From positions 310,001 through 374,000 of the forward strand of contig JAEQBH010001502.1 in NCBI GenBank assembly GCA_016808115.1: 64,000 bases of DNA, written 5' to 3'. Below are positions 46,272 through 59,599 of this stretch, in pieces (positions within the stretch are counted from its first letter, which is position 1; each line of letters opens with the position of its first letter). The position numbers and the translations under genes were made by a program. A model generated the notes under the pieces. The model saw only the letters and a program-made list of their open reading frames with translations, ran no database searches and was not told the DNA's origin. The DNA comes from Tetrastigma voinierianum. Taxonomy: Eukaryota; Streptophyta; Magnoliopsida; Vitales; Vitaceae.

Positions 46272-49041
46272 TGTGATGCCCCAAAATTGGGGTGTCCGTT
46301 GACAACTCGTCAACCCGCGAAATACTCGTGGATGTCGGGTAACCTACCCGACATTCAAGAAAATCGACGAAGTCTCCTTTGTACGGGAGCTCTGCCAAAT
46401 ACAAACTTGTCTGAAGCAGTTCACAATGACACACAGATACACATGCTAGTAATATAATGGCCATAGGCCCTGCATCAATACTCACAAATATATCCCAAAT
46501 ACATCAACTATATAATAGTTCAGAGTTAATAAATTACTCTTTATACAAACATATATTAAAATTTCCACATTCCTAATACATGTTATATAAAATCAAAGCC
46601 CGCAGTCGGCTTTCTTCATATGCGATTCCCGAATGCGGGTCGATGATGCTGACACATGCACGAAAGGGGTCCCACGACGAAGTGAAGCAAAATGATGGTG
46701 ATAATCTCCTATGAGGCTACTCCCCACCTAAGTGCACATGCGATGATTGCATAATCAAACACACATCAAGTTCAACATGCACATGTCTGCCTGAATAATA
46801 CACATGCCGTAGATGAGACTCAAACTCACCATGCCCACGTATCTTTTGAGCTCTCGCGAAATACATGCTGTTATATGTTGAGTAGTATCATCAGTCTTGA
46901 TTGATCTCTCACGTACATCGCTAGCTGTGACAGCATCCCACTTTGGTATTCTGATGACCCAGTATCAGACCTCATTGGCTCCATTACCCAAATGCAAATT
47001 ATTGATAGACCTTGAATCCCAAGTCAATCCAGAGCTCTATCCACCTGACTTGAAGTCTATGTGATAAACATGACCCGTGTGTGTCTTCTTTGGGCAACAT
47101 AACTTTTAGTTGATACCGCGAAGATCTACACCCATCTGAGAACTATGATATCGCGGGTGCACACGTGCGCCTCGGAGTTCTCACGGCTCCTTAAACATAT
47201 TTTGCCATGAATAGAAACATTTCAAGCAGAAGGTATTTGTTTTTAGCAGTGGACAACCCTCCGATATAAATAGTGGACGGACTCGATAAATCTATTTTGT
47301 GGACAATACATACGATGTATATGATTGAAGCGTTTCAGGCAGTTGATATTATATGGACAACCCTCCAGAGTGTTGTAGTGGACTTTCAGATAAATAATAT
47401 TGTTGAGAATTACGACCCTCAAAATTCTCTCCCGAGAGAAACCATTCATGCACTCCCGCTCCTGTGTTCTAGATTGCCCAGTGCATATGAAATGCAATGA
47501 GCCATTTCCGCCCAGCTTTGTGCGACTCATTTGGACGTTGTTCTATTACTTGAGCCCCTGCTTGACACCATGCAGCGGTGTTGATCCTGTGAGTGTACTC
47601 ATGACACACCATCGAACATAACACGGTGTCGATCGCAGCATGCACTCACCCAATGTTATCACGTGACTTTCGTGAATGTACAATGCAATTATGTCATTGC
47701 CTATTCACACCATGCTACATATATAATGAGAACTATATGTGCATATACTCATGCATATTTATCCATGCATCATTTGGACATTCATATTAAGGTTCATACA
47801 AATTCCAAATCAAACATACCAATTCAAGCATACATGGACATCACAAGTCACTACCACCCGGGTAATGACACACACCGATCCCTAGGCCTAGTGGTGACAC
47901 AATTTGTCCACGACTAGCCTCCAGCAGGCCAATATAATGGCCTGATCATAATACAACTATGTGTCATTTATTTGTCTTTTTACAATGACACACGAACCAC
48001 TTTCGATCATGTTATTCATTTTCTAGTAATAACACAAAATGGCCACGTCTCGGACCCATATAAAAGCGGGCATCTCTTGAGGCCCTTCACGGTTCATCAG
48101 CGAATATTGTGATGCAAACACACCTGGCTTAAGAAGACATTAGTCGCGGACTAAAACAAGCAGCCACAGTCGAATTTGCACGAGAAATAGTCGAAAGTGC
48201 ATTACTATTTGTCTAAGCAGTCCTGAAAATTCAGCCCAGGCGTAACTTGAGTCCACGAAATTCAGCCGGTATCGAAAATAGTCCACCAAAATTCCCCAAA
48301 AAAATTCCTACACTCAGTCCAAAAATTTGAAGACTAAAATTTACGACCTTTCACGGCCTCTAAGCCAATTCGAACCATTAATCAGCCCCTTTAGGCTAGA
48401 AATAACACAAGTGGAAAATTCTCTACCTGCCGTGGGTTTGGCCAGAAACTCCAAGATTTTGGTGTCACGCGTAATACAAATCGTAGATCAGCTTTAACGC
48501 TTTAGTCACGAAGCGAAAACACGTGGTCGATTTTCATAAATCTGAGAAAAACAAAGAAGAAAAAATAAATTAATTTTTCTCTCTCACGCTCCCTTCCTCG
48601 ACGCCCTCTCCCCGCACTGATTTTTTTTCCATTTTATTATGATTATAATATTATATTATTATTAATATTATTATTATTATTATTATTATCATTTTGAATA
48701 CATAGTTCATATTGCTTAAATTCGGATCACGTTTTTATCGAGAAACAATTTATTTCTTTCGATTCATTTTATTTTAAATGAACTTAGCCAGCCGTTCTGA
48801 CTTAGAGATTTTCGTGAAATCTCATCGCCCAGAATCTAGCGATGACTTATCACCCGAGAAAATCGTAAAATATTCCGATTGTCTCGAATTCGTGAAACAC
48901 TGCAAGTCACTATATTTATGAGGCAATTTAGCAGCGCATGATCCGTTTAGATCATTCGAGATATAGAGAATTTCTAGTTTTCAACTGAAATTACCACTTT
49001 ACCATTTTTCAGAAAAATTGAATTTTTTCTTGGGTTTTACA
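46272..49041 (-). mobile_element. Solo LTR 3 (related family, longer)
   Basis: It begins TGTGATGCCCCAAAATTGG and ends CTTGGGTTTTACA, with the perfect duplication AATAT at 46267-46271 and 49042-49046. The copy-1 block reads straight through at 5791-5806. It is 2,770 bp and non-coding, with an ATT-rich tract at 48630-48695 adjoining sequence that also appears in the foldback loop at 6360-6590. Confidence 0.93.
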
Positions 49042-49212
49042 AATATAAACCAAGAAGACTTAGAGTCAACCAAAAGTAGAGATTCAATTTCCATGAGAAT
49101 GAAATAGATATCCAAGAAAAAGTTGTACCGCAAATTCTACGTTAAGTAGGCTTTCTGTCCAATAATTTAAAGAAAAAACATTGATTGATGTTGATCAATC
49201 ATGGATCTATTC

Positions 49213-51342
49213 TGTGACGCCCCAAATCCAGGGGTCTCGTTGACAACCCATCAACTGGCGGAATTCCTGTGGATTTCGGGTGACTGATACCACACTGTTG
49301 TGTCCCATTTATCGGGATCCATATTTTCACAAAAATCGGGCAAAGTCTCCTTTGTTCGGGGAGCTCTACCCAACATACAACATGTATAACAGTATAATCA
49401 TAACCCATCCAAGGTCTTAACAGAAGTAGTATTGACTCCATAAGGTCCATCTTTCCATATCCCCAATATACATCCCTTTACTGAGACCCATTCATTCACA
49501 TTTAAATCTAAAATATTAAAATAAAACACTTAATTATAGTCCGTAAGAGTCAGATCACGGCCCTCTTACCATAATTACATACATGACTATTTAGACAATA
49601 TATAATTCTTTTATACAAAATGTTACTCAAAGGTAATATCAAGGCCACACATCGGCCTTCTTCATAATCACGGCCTCGTCGGGCGTGATCTCTCATCCCT
49701 GTACTGAAAGGGGGTCCCTAGCAGAGGTGAGCCTTGCCCGATAGAAAATTCTTCTGGGGGCTGCTCCCGCCTAAAATGCTCATCTGTTGACAACCAAGAA
49801 AGCGTCAATCACATTCCGCCTGCAATAATGCAATCCTATATGGAATATTATGAGATGAGACTCCTCATGCCCACAACTCGAGTCTCGACTTACTACCCCA
49901 CACCTATAATGCCAAGTGTGAAAACCAGTCATTGGTGTTTCACCTAATGACTTAAACTATTGGACAGCCCTCTATTATTTACTTGAATTTTTTTATCAAA
50001 TCTTGTGTGTTGTTCATGGGCCACGTCTTTTGAGGAGTCTACCGCAGGATCGATCTTCGCCTTGAGCATTTTCTGGAGCTCACCTAAGTCGGTGATCATG
50101 TCTAACATATAAATTTGGGTCTTTTACCCTGGGGGAGATGGGGATCTACCGTCTTTGTTCACCTTGAACACACGTGATTTATATTTATTGTTTTATACAA
50201 TCGTGAGTCTTCGATTTTGGATTTGAAAGATCCCATTTCGAGGCTCACCACACATTCACAGAATGGTGAGAAAAGCGGTACCATGCACCCACCGGACTTG
50301 TGCGATGTGACCGTGCATATGAAATGCAATCTATGCCATTTCATCTTTATGTTATGCTACATGCAACATTTGCAGAATTCCGGATAATTATATTTTCCTA
50401 CATATGTTTCCACATTATCCCACAAAATTTCATATTAATACATCATGCGAGCACATATGCCCATGGTACACATTATTTATTTTCAACAATTACACACAAA
50501 ATGACCCAAATCTCAGACCCATATAAACAGGGCCTCTTGGTCCCTTCACGGTTAAATCACTGAATTCTTGTGATACCAGAGCACATCCACAAAACCCGAG
50601 ACATCGATCCCAGCTGATCAAAACCAAACCTCAGCCAGGTTAGAGACTACGGAACTAGTCCCAAAAAATTTCAATATTCAGTCACAAATCTTGGGACTAA
50701 ATCACGTATTTTATTCTGACCCAAAAAAAAGCCTTGATCTGCATTAAATGGCCTTTAGGCTAAAAATAATCAAAAGTAGGAAAATTCCTACCTCTTGGAA
50801 TTTAATGAAACCACTAGATTTTGGTGCCTTGTAGCCCTCATTAAAGTGGATGAGCTTTACCTCTTGCTCCGACCAAAACCCAGAAACCGATTTCCGTAGA
50901 TGCTAGAATTTCTCTCTCTATACTCTTTTCTCCGTACTATTCCTTACCTTTTTTTGTGCAATGGCCCCTTTTCCCTTTTTGACTTTTCTTAATTTTTTTT
51001 CCTTATTTTATTTTCTTATTTTCTTGTTTTATTCCTCCACTTGACACTTGGCTCAATGTGAGCTATTCACACAAGTACACCACATGTCATACCATGTGTC
51101 CCTCCCCTAAGGTTTCATGTGGCATCCACAGGATCATGCCATGTGTCACCCAACACATGATGCTTGACGATGGAAATTCCAGCGTCTCGGAATGTGAAAT
51201 TCGACGGGGTAACTAGATTTCGTGAGACGAATTCAACGGTGAAGTCCGTTTCATCATCCGAGATATAGAAAATTTCCGGTTTTCAACCGAAATTACCGTT
51301 TTACCATTTTTCAGAAAAATTGAACTTTTTCCAGGTTTTACA
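49213..51342 (-). mobile_element. Solo LTR 4 (element C family)
   Basis: It begins TGTGACGCCCCAAATCC and ends CCAGGTTTTACA, with the perfect duplication TATTC at 49208-49212 and 51343-51347. It is 2,130 bp and non-coding. Its right end is the reverse complement of the start of the element C LTR (52516), so it belongs to that family. Confidence 0.93.
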
Positions 51343-51347
51343 TATTC

Positions 51348-51435
51348 ATAAAATTTTCCAAGCTACACCCTGTTCAAATATAAATCAGGAAAACTTAGAG
51401 TCAACCAAAAATAGAGAATTAAACATCAAAACACG

Positions 51436-51523
<88 letters not shown>

Positions 51524-52329
51524 CTCTTATGGCTTGTGTTAAAAGAAAATGAGAGCATATATATGTTTTCTTCTTATTTCAAATTCATTTTATTTATTTT
51601 GATTTATACATATAAATATTAAATAATTTAAAATTAAATTCTTTAACTTAAATCTATACAAATATAAGCACTTTTTACACAATAATCAAATTAATATTAA
51701 CAATTAATTTTTTAATATTTTTTGTTTCTTCATTTATTTTCCAAGAATCAAACACAAAATAGAGGTTTACAATTTAGGGTCCTCTTAATTGAAAAAGGAT
51801 GATAATAAGACCAATAAGAAGACTTGAAGTCAAGCAATTTAAAGAATGACAACCAACATGGACATAGCAAATTAGGAATTATGACGCCAATTTCCTAAGA
51901 AACGTGGAATCCATTAAAATTTCAACCCATTCAAGTTAGTGGCTTTAAATTTATTTGATATTGCTCAAAGATGGATACAAATTTCAAATTACATCATATT
52001 TATACCAAAGATCAATAAGAAGATCGGCTTAGAAGAATTAATTGAAAGAAGACTTAGAAGAGTCAATTATCATAATTTCTTGATATTGCATCACATATAT
52101 ATGATTTGGTGTTTGAATGTCATCCTAGTATCTGCATTCCCACTGATGTTTTTAATAAGTGGTCTTCTTATACATATATAATCAAATAATTTTAGATCTA
52201 TTAGAAAAATTAACAAATAAGATATTATTTTAATAGTAAGAGAGTAAACTTATTATATTCACCATATTGATGTAAATATCGCAATTATACAACTTTCTCG
52301 CTCCATAAATTTTGATTACATTAATTGTT
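51348..52329. other. Flank sequence with microsatellite, no gene
   Basis: Continuation of the duplicated flank to about 51420, then (CA)30(TA)12 at 51441-51523, then AT-rich DNA with the repeat TACATA..GTGTCATCCTAG-type block at 52065-52140 shared with 2790-2835 and 12840-12890. The open frames here are not supported. Confidence 0.5.
51441..51523. repeat. (CA)n(TA)n microsatellite
   Basis: Thirty CA units are followed by about 11 TA units. Confidence 0.95.
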
Positions 52330-52347
52330 AAAAAGGAAAAGAAAAAT

Positions 52348-52485
52348 GTCGATTAGGCGCAGATTAGTGGTTAAGAGCTCGAATTTGGCATATGGAGGAG
52401 GAATTATAGTTTGAGTCCCAATGAGAAAAAATTTGTGAGGAACATAATACTATGATGTAATGTAAAGTAAATAGATGTGAAAAAA
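52348..52485 (+). mobile_element. tRNA-derived SINE
   Basis: A 138-bp insertion with an A-box-like TTAGTGGTTAAGAGC (52364-52378) and a B box AGTTTGAGTCC (52408-52418), spaced as in a pol III internal promoter, followed by a tRNA-unrelated body and a poly-A tail. It is flanked by an exact 18-bp target duplication, AAAAAGGAAAAGAAAAAT, at 52330-52347 and 52486-52503. It is a non-autonomous element and would depend on a LINE for mobility. An alternative is a tRNA pseudogene retroposed the same way; the unrelated body favours a SINE. Confidence 0.88.
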
Positions 52486-52515
52486 AAAAAGGAAAAGAAA
52501 AATTAGAAGGATTTT

Positions 52516-54898
52516 TGTAAAACCCAGAAAAAAAATTCATTTTTTCTGAAAAATTGGTAAAATGGTAATTTCGATTGGAAACCGAAAATTTTCTAGATCT
52601 CAATGACGAAACGGACTTCACCATTGAATTCGTCTCGCGAAATCTAGTTACCTCGTTGAATTTCGTCGGATTCCGAGACAGTCTGAATTTCATGTTTTTC
52701 GAGGCACCAAGTGTCAGGTAACAACATATGGCATGATCATGTGGATGCCACATGGCACCCTAGGGGAGTGACACATGGCATGAGCCATATGGTTAACTTG
52801 TGTGAATGGCTCACATTGAGCCAAGTGGAAGTGAAGGAATTAATTGGAAAGCAAAATAAGAAAATAAAAGAAATTAAGAAAATTGTGGACATGATATGTG
52901 GCAAAGGAGAAAAGTGGTGGGAAGTTTCCCCACTTGGCCGATTTGGTGGTTAAGGGAAAAGGAGGAAAATCAAAACAAAAGGAGAAGAAAATAAATGAGA
53001 AAAAGAAAGAAAAGAGAAAATGAAAGAAAAGAGAAAAAAGAAAAAAAGAAAAAAAGGGAATGTGAGACATGTGGATGGTGGAGGAAAGTAGGGAGAAGTT
53101 TCCCCCACTTTTGATCAATTAGATGAAGGGAAACAGGAAGAGAGAAAAAAAAAAGGAAGGGAGGAGAAGGAAATGGAGAGAGAGTGGAAGAAAAGGGGGA
53201 GAAACGAAGATGGAGATTTTCCCAACGTTTCGATGGTCGAATCTCGACGGTCCAAGAGTTAAAGTGATCTGCAGCTAGGGCTATGCGTGGGTACCAAAAT
53301 GCGGGGTTTCGTCAAACTCGAGAGGTAAGGTTCCTACTTGGATTATTTTTAGCCTAAAAGTCATTTAATGGCATAGGTTTTCTTCGGGGATGTGATTGGC
53401 TATGTGATTTAGTCCTAAGATTTTGAGACTGGTTCCGGACTGTGTAGAGATTTGGTTTGGATCCCGGGACTGATGTCTTCGGGTTTTATTGTGTGTTTTG
53501 GTATCACAGTGATTTGGTGACGAATGGAACCAAAAATGGTTCGTAGTCGTGAAGGGACTGAGAGGTGCCCTGTTTTTATGGGTTCGAGATTGGGGCCATG
53601 TTGTGTGTTGTTCCTTGATTAAATAATATGCTGTGTGTGAAAAGATCATGTTGATATATGCTCTTTTGATGGATGTGAATTATATGTAGAAAATATAATT
53701 ATCCATGTTTTGGTAATGTTGCATGTAGCTCTCATTATGCATGTAACATGATATGGCATATTCGCATTTCATATGCACGGGACATCGTGTCGAGTCGGGT
53801 GTGTGTGCATGGTATTGGTTATTCACCATTCTTGGTGAATATATGGTGAGCTCGGAAATGGGACGACATTCAAAATTGAGACTCATGGTTGCATAACAAT
53901 AAAATAAGTAAATATACGTGTGTTGGGTTCTTGGTTAGACATATGTATCCGGCGATAAAAGTTCGCGAAAGTGTCGGAAGGCATGTGAAGCCTGCGGTGA
54001 GACCCCGGAAATTCGCTACACCATAAAAACACACGGGACTTGGTAAAAACAAATGAATATCGGAGTTTGTCCAATGGATTTTGACTTATAAAACAAGCTT
54101 TTTGTTTTTTGAAAAAAAGGTCATTTGGTGAAACACCAGCGACGGGTTTTTCACACTTGCCATTTCTGTGTGTGAGAGTCGGTTAGGACTGGGTTATGGG
54201 CATGAAGTCTATCTCATGACATGATATATTCCATATAGGATTGCATTTTCTATGTGGAATGTGGTTTGATGTATGTGTGCTATTGCATGTGCATTTTAGG
54301 TAGGGAGTAGCCCTTATAGGATAATTTTCTCTTGCCCCAGGCGTACTCGCACGTCGTGAGACCCCCTTTTAGGTACCGAGGAGTGTCTGAGGAGGCCGAG
54401 CGCTCAGACGAGGCCGTGGTTATGAAGGAGGCGATGTGTAGCCAACTGATATTACCTTTGTAAAAAGTGTTTTGTATAAAAGAATTGTAACTAAATTCTT
54501 TTGGGACTATTATCTAAATGGTCGGGTATGTAATTATGGTAAGAGGGTCGTGATCGGAATCTTACGGACTATAATTAAGTGTTCTTTTTTTTTTTATGTT
54601 TTAGATTTAAATGTCAATGAATGGGTCTTGGTAAAGGGATGTATATTGGGGATATGGACAGATGGACCCTGTGTGGTCATTACTACTTTTGTTGAGACCT
54701 TGGATGAGTTATGGTTATACTGTTATACAGGTTGTATGTTGGGTAGAGCTCTAGAACAAGGGCTCTATAGATTTTTTGAAAATAGGGTTTCGATAAATGG
54801 GGGACACAACGGTGTGGTATCGGGTCTCACTTTCGAAATCCGCAGGAATTCGATGGGTTGATGGGTTGTCCAGCGAGACCCGAATTAGAGGCGTCACA
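52516..54898 (+). repeat. 5' LTR of element C
   Basis: Begins TGTAAAACCCAG and ends GAGGCGTCACA; 2,383 bp, with a purine-rich tract at 52970-53200. It is the reverse complement of the solo LTR 4 family. Confidence 0.88.
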
Positions 54899-55389
54899 TC
54901 TTGTGTCGGGCTTAGGTATCTGAATACCTAGGACTCCACATGAGCACGAGGTTTAGATCATGTCATTAATGCGTTTTGATGAATAAATGTGTGTGATATG
55001 TGCATGATATTGTGGCATATATTGTGAAAGCATATACTTATTACTACAAATAGTATATGGGGGCAGTGTGATGTATATTAGTAGTGGCATATGCACTACT
55101 AATGGAATAAAGAGAAAGAAACCACAATTTGCTATTTGACATATGTAGATGGCAAGTCGAGGAAGGACGGGGTCAGGTGCTGGCACTCTTACTTGTGTTT
55201 GACAGCGGGCGCTGTAGAGGCCATGGGTGCTGCCGATTGTTGCCATTGCATAGCTAGTGCAACTATGATTGAGGAGGCCCAGAAGTAACCTCCCGACCGG
55301 TTTATAAGCATCGAAATCGCCCGACATTCCCTTTGGGAGGGATCCGGTGGTAAGCGAGAGGATCATTGGTTCTGACAAGTTGAGAGGAT

Positions 55390-56080
55390 TTTAGAGGGTA
55401 TGAAGATTACCTCCGATGCTACGAGGGCCAGGCTAGCCACATTTCGGCTAGAGGGTGAATCCTAGATATGGTGGGATTGGGTCAAATTTTCCCGGGATCC
55501 GGAGACGATGACATGAGGAGAGTTCTGAGAGCTCTTCATGGATAAGTTTTTCCCGGCATTAGCTAGACATGCAAAAGCTCGGGAGTTCCTTGAGTTGGAG
55601 CAATGAAGTATGACTGTGCTCGAGTACGTAGCCAAGTTCACCGAATTGGCACGTTTGGAGGATGACTATGTGGCCACAGATATGGCCAAGGTGAGGAAGT
55701 TTCAAGATGGCCTGAAGTTGTCCATTTGGGGCAAGATTGTAGGATTCCTCCTACAAGACATGGATTATATGGTTAAGACGACTATGACCATAGAGAAAGA
55801 GATAAAGGATGCACAGAGCATCCAAGATGCGGGTGTTAGTGGCAAGAGGGAGGAGGATCATCCTTCTTCTAGTTCGGAAAGCGAGAACTTCCGTCAGCGA
55901 GGATTTAGGGGGATGAGGCCGCGACTATCACAGGCGAGAGCCGGGGCCCGGGGCTTCGGTCGGTCGGGACCGATGACATGTTTCCATTGCATCAGCCCCG
56001 GACATGTGAGGCGAGATTGCTCTGCGAAGCAGGATCCCGGGGATATGGGACACCACCAGTCCCGGTCATTAGTCGAATAA
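55390..56080 (+). pseudogene. Element C gag
   Basis: 55610-56080 is open: MTVLEYVAKFTELAR, VRKFQDGLKLSIWGKIVGFL, and a complete CCHC knuckle CFHCISPGHVRRDC at about 55979-56020 (C-x2-C-x4-H-x4-C). The upstream part (55390-55610) matches the gag core (FWWE / EFLELF region) but is shifted with stops. It is the capsid and nucleocapsid precursor of the element. Confidence 0.85.
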
Positions 56081-56289
56081 CCGCGGATCACGGTTGTTCC
56101 TTTTCACCCAGTGCGGGCAAGGTAGTATCGATCTTAAGGTGCGGCCTGGCGTTATCACACTACGAGATAGACCAAAAGAGGTCGGGGTATGGGTCGAGGT
56201 CGGGGGCCGGGGCTCCGCGGGCGGGCGACGGGGACCTAGGGTTTACGCCATCACACACAGTTGAGCTAGTTGATCATTCGGTGTCAGGG

Positions 56290-56878
56290 TATGTTTACGT
56301 TATCTGCTTTATGGGCAAAGATATTGTTTGGTCTGGTCGCGTCGCATTCTTTTTTATTCTTGCATCTAGTGGATGTTTTGGGCTTAGAAGGTGGGGCCTT
56401 GGAAGGCCAGATTACATGTTCTCCAGGGACTAGGGTGAGGATTAGTCGGATATCGAGATTGCTGAGTTAAAGTCTTGGGATTCTGCTCACGGTGGACCTT
56501 CGGGTGATGGACATATCGGATTTTGATGTCATTCTTGGCATGGATTGGTTGACGGCACACTGAGTCGTCATTGATTGTGATAGTAGGAGGATTACTGCCT
56601 ACACACGGGACGACATTCGTGTGACTTTTCAAGGGGAGATGCATGATGCCTTACCCCAGACCATGCAGCTCAGTGGAGTGGGCCGGTTGATGGGTTATTT
56701 ACTTGAGCCTGCCCCAGAGGATGAGGGAGGCAATTTAGGTGCACCTCGGGTGGTTTTCTTGAGTATGAGATGTCTTTCACGATGAGCTCACAGAGATTAC
56801 CCCCTCCATACGAGGGATGTAGACTCTGTTATTAAGTTACAACCTAGTACGTCGCCCATTTCTATGACTCCTCATAGG
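56290..56878 (+). pseudogene. Element C protease and linker, first copy
   Basis: ILFGLVASHSFLF in place of the usual LFDSGASHSF; then LLTVDLRVMDISDFDVILGM, DWLTAH and a linker ending with CATTTCTATGACTCC at 56867. It is homologous over about 590 bp to 59600-60190. Confidence 0.8.
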
Positions 56879-59599
56879 ATATCAAACTTATCTTATACTC
56901 ATACGGGAGTACGTAGGTGCTTCTTTGAGTTTATCTTATCCAGACTTATACGGAATGTGCAGTAGGTACTACGAGAGATGTCGGATACGAAGTACCCGTA
57001 GGTACTACGAAATTAATTAGATCTGAAGTACGTAGGTACTACATAACAATCGAATCTGAAGTACCCCGGTAGGTACTGGAGACTTATACTTATTTTTGTA
57101 TTTCGGATCTTATTCTTGTATTTCGGATCTTATACGTGTATTACACAACATAAACTTGTCTTATGGATCTTATACTTGTGTTACAGAACTTATTATTGGA
57201 TTTCGGATCTTATACTTGTACTACGGAGCATATCCTTGTACTTCAGATCTTATACGGAGCTTATTCTCATATTTCGGATACGGAAGTACCCGTAGGTACT
57301 ATAGAACATTTTACTTGTGCAAAAATACCCGTAGGTACTATAGAACAGATTAATTATACAGTACGTAGGTACTGCGGCTTATATTTTACGAAGCGGGATC
57401 TGTAAGAGTCTTCTTGGACTTATTCTTATTTTACCGTCACGGGGAATTGCAGGCGGTACTGCGGACTTATGCTTGTTGCCGATCACGAGGAATTGCCGTG
57501 AGTGGAACTGTCGGATACGGGAATTGCCGTCAGGTATACGGAGCAATCTGAGTACATTGGATCTTTACTCTTATTCTTTATTGATTCTTGTATGTATAAC
57601 TGTTTGACTGCGGACCCGATCATGAAATGGGTAGGACATCCGCGATAAGTGCCCAAGGTGCGATATAGTCTTGAGGTGCCGTAGCGCCCGCGGGGAGTGC
57701 AGTGCGACGGGGTGCCGTAGCACTAATCGGGTGCCGAAGTACGCTGTCGAGTCATAGGGCACTAATCCGTCTTAGAGTACTAATCGGAGTGTCGACAATC
57801 AAAGTCACCAGGAAAGTACCCCTGTCGGGAGTGACAGACACTAATCAAAATCTGCAAATTATGTCGGGAGTGTCGTGCCTTGTCGGGAATGTCACTCATT
57901 CATTCTTTGGTCTTGTTAGTCATATGATCATATGTCTTTGAGAACTCATAATGTATCTTAATCACATTACGTGTTCATGACACGTTGTTTTTCATGTTCA
58001 TGTTCATGTTTCGGTTCGTTTCGGGTTTCATATCTTTTCCGGGTTTCATGCCTATTCCATATGGCATTTAGATACTTTGCGGTATGATGCCTATCACACA
58101 TCATTCAAGTATTCTTGTCCCTCTATGAATTTATTTTACTTAAATTGGAATCATTTCCATTGGATCATCGAACTAAAGATTATGGCATTTTCATATTGCA
58201 AACTGGTTAGTTTACGGATTACACCAAGGCGATCCCAATTTCTTATTTTTCAGGAAACCTTCGCCGAAGCCACGGTTCGTGTATTCATTTGAAGCTAAAG
58301 GTGATAAGAGGTTCTCCTCAACTAAAATCACCCAAATCGAACCTTAGAAACTGATTCGTCCGAAACAGCGGAATTACTATGTTCAAAAGCGAAAGACGAG
58401 AAATTGGCTTGAACATGGCCCACTTTGAGTGAATTTTGGGCCTAGAGTGAATTAGAAGGTAGCTATTTCAGGATGTTTGGTTCTCCTTGGATTCTATTTT
58501 GTGCATCAGCGAATCACACTCAAATCGGATCAAAATAGGCCAGTTATGGTCAAAATCACGAACCTTGAGTCGAATAGAAAAAACGAGAACACTACTGTGC
58601 CCAGTGCAGTTCGACTGTGCAGTACGGGTCCTCGGGTACACTTGAATGTGGGCTTTCTTCCCATTTTTCCATATGTTGATGCAATCAACTCACTACTCCA
58701 TATACACATCAAAACCACTCCAAATTCATCTTGAAATGGTGGTTTAGAACTTCATATTCATCTTATAACCTCATATTTTCCTCAAATCATCTTTCAATAC
58801 ATATGTTTCTTCAAAAACCTTTCATGAATACTCCCAAACAACTCTAATATAGGTCATAACCCATACACAAACCAAGCACAAAGATTTGTTAGGGTTTATT
58901 CTAAAACCTAACTCAATTACTTGAACTTAAACCATGAATCCAGCCTCGAAGGAAGGATTCCCATACTCTTGATCCCATAGAGAATTTATTCTAGGGTTGG
59001 GTTTCTTACGACCCTGACCCCTGAACATGTATCACATACAGAAATCCACGCTGATCCATACATTCCATGCAAAATCCACATGATCCATACTAGAATCCAT
59101 ACTCAAGGTTAGTTTCCATACCTTTTTGCTTGGCTTCTCTTCTTCTCCTCTTCCTCTTCCTCTTCTTCTTCTTCTCCCCTTCTCTTCTCTCCCTCTACGG
59201 TTTGTTCTTTTTGCTCTCTTTGGAGACCAAATTTGGTCTTAAATCCCACATCTCTTCTTAGGCCATGTTTGGCTCCCAAAAACCCATTTTTTTGGGTTAA
59301 GTTTTAATTATTTCACTTTAGTCCTTCAATTCCTCTCTTTTTGCAAATCAAATTAGGCATATTCTAATTTAGCCCCTAGCCTTTTCATCTTATGACTTCT
59401 ATGCCCCTTTTTGGCAAAATTACAATTTTATCCTTAAATCTTGTAAATTTAGGGTCTCGTTTCCATGTTGCATTTAACTCTGAGGAAACATTAGTGTATG
59501 CTTACAAAATACCCTAAACATCGGCGCTAGGGTATATTTTGGGAATGATACAGGCCGAGGAGACATGTCAGTCTCGGGGGTGCACGACACGAGCATCGG
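56879..59599. repeat. Unrelated block inserted between duplicated protease regions of element C
   Basis: The left part (56900-57940) is a set of short repeats: GTACCCGTAGGTAC palindromes, CTTATACTTGTATTTCGGAT-like units, GAATTGCCGT and GGTGCCGTAG units. The right part (58200-59570) resembles LTR sequence, with a CTTCTTCTCC pyrimidine tract at 59140-59215 and TTACA at 59499-59503. It may be another LTR or the end of another element, but I could not define both termini. No coding region. Confidence 0.55.
56905..57455. repeat. Array of GTACCcgtaGGTAC palindromic motifs
   Basis: Variants occur at about 56908, 56961, 56990, 57027, 57059, 57285, 57325, 57358 and 57448, each an inverted pair of GTAC(C) around CGTA. 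Between 57080 and 57270 they are interspersed with CGGATCTTATACTTGTAxTxC repeats. Confidence 0.8.

Noticed and set aside
52348..52430. A functional tRNA gene
   Set aside because: A/B boxes are present but no cloverleaf can be folded; the poly-A tail and 18-bp duplication show retroposition.
54472..54861. A 129-codon open frame inside the 5' LTR of element C
   Set aside because: It lies wholly within an LTR, has no domain and is not kept in the antisense relatives (49213-51342).
54899..54930. A primer-binding site for element C
   Set aside because: No TGG-starting match to a tRNA 3' end directly follows the LTR; I could not support one.
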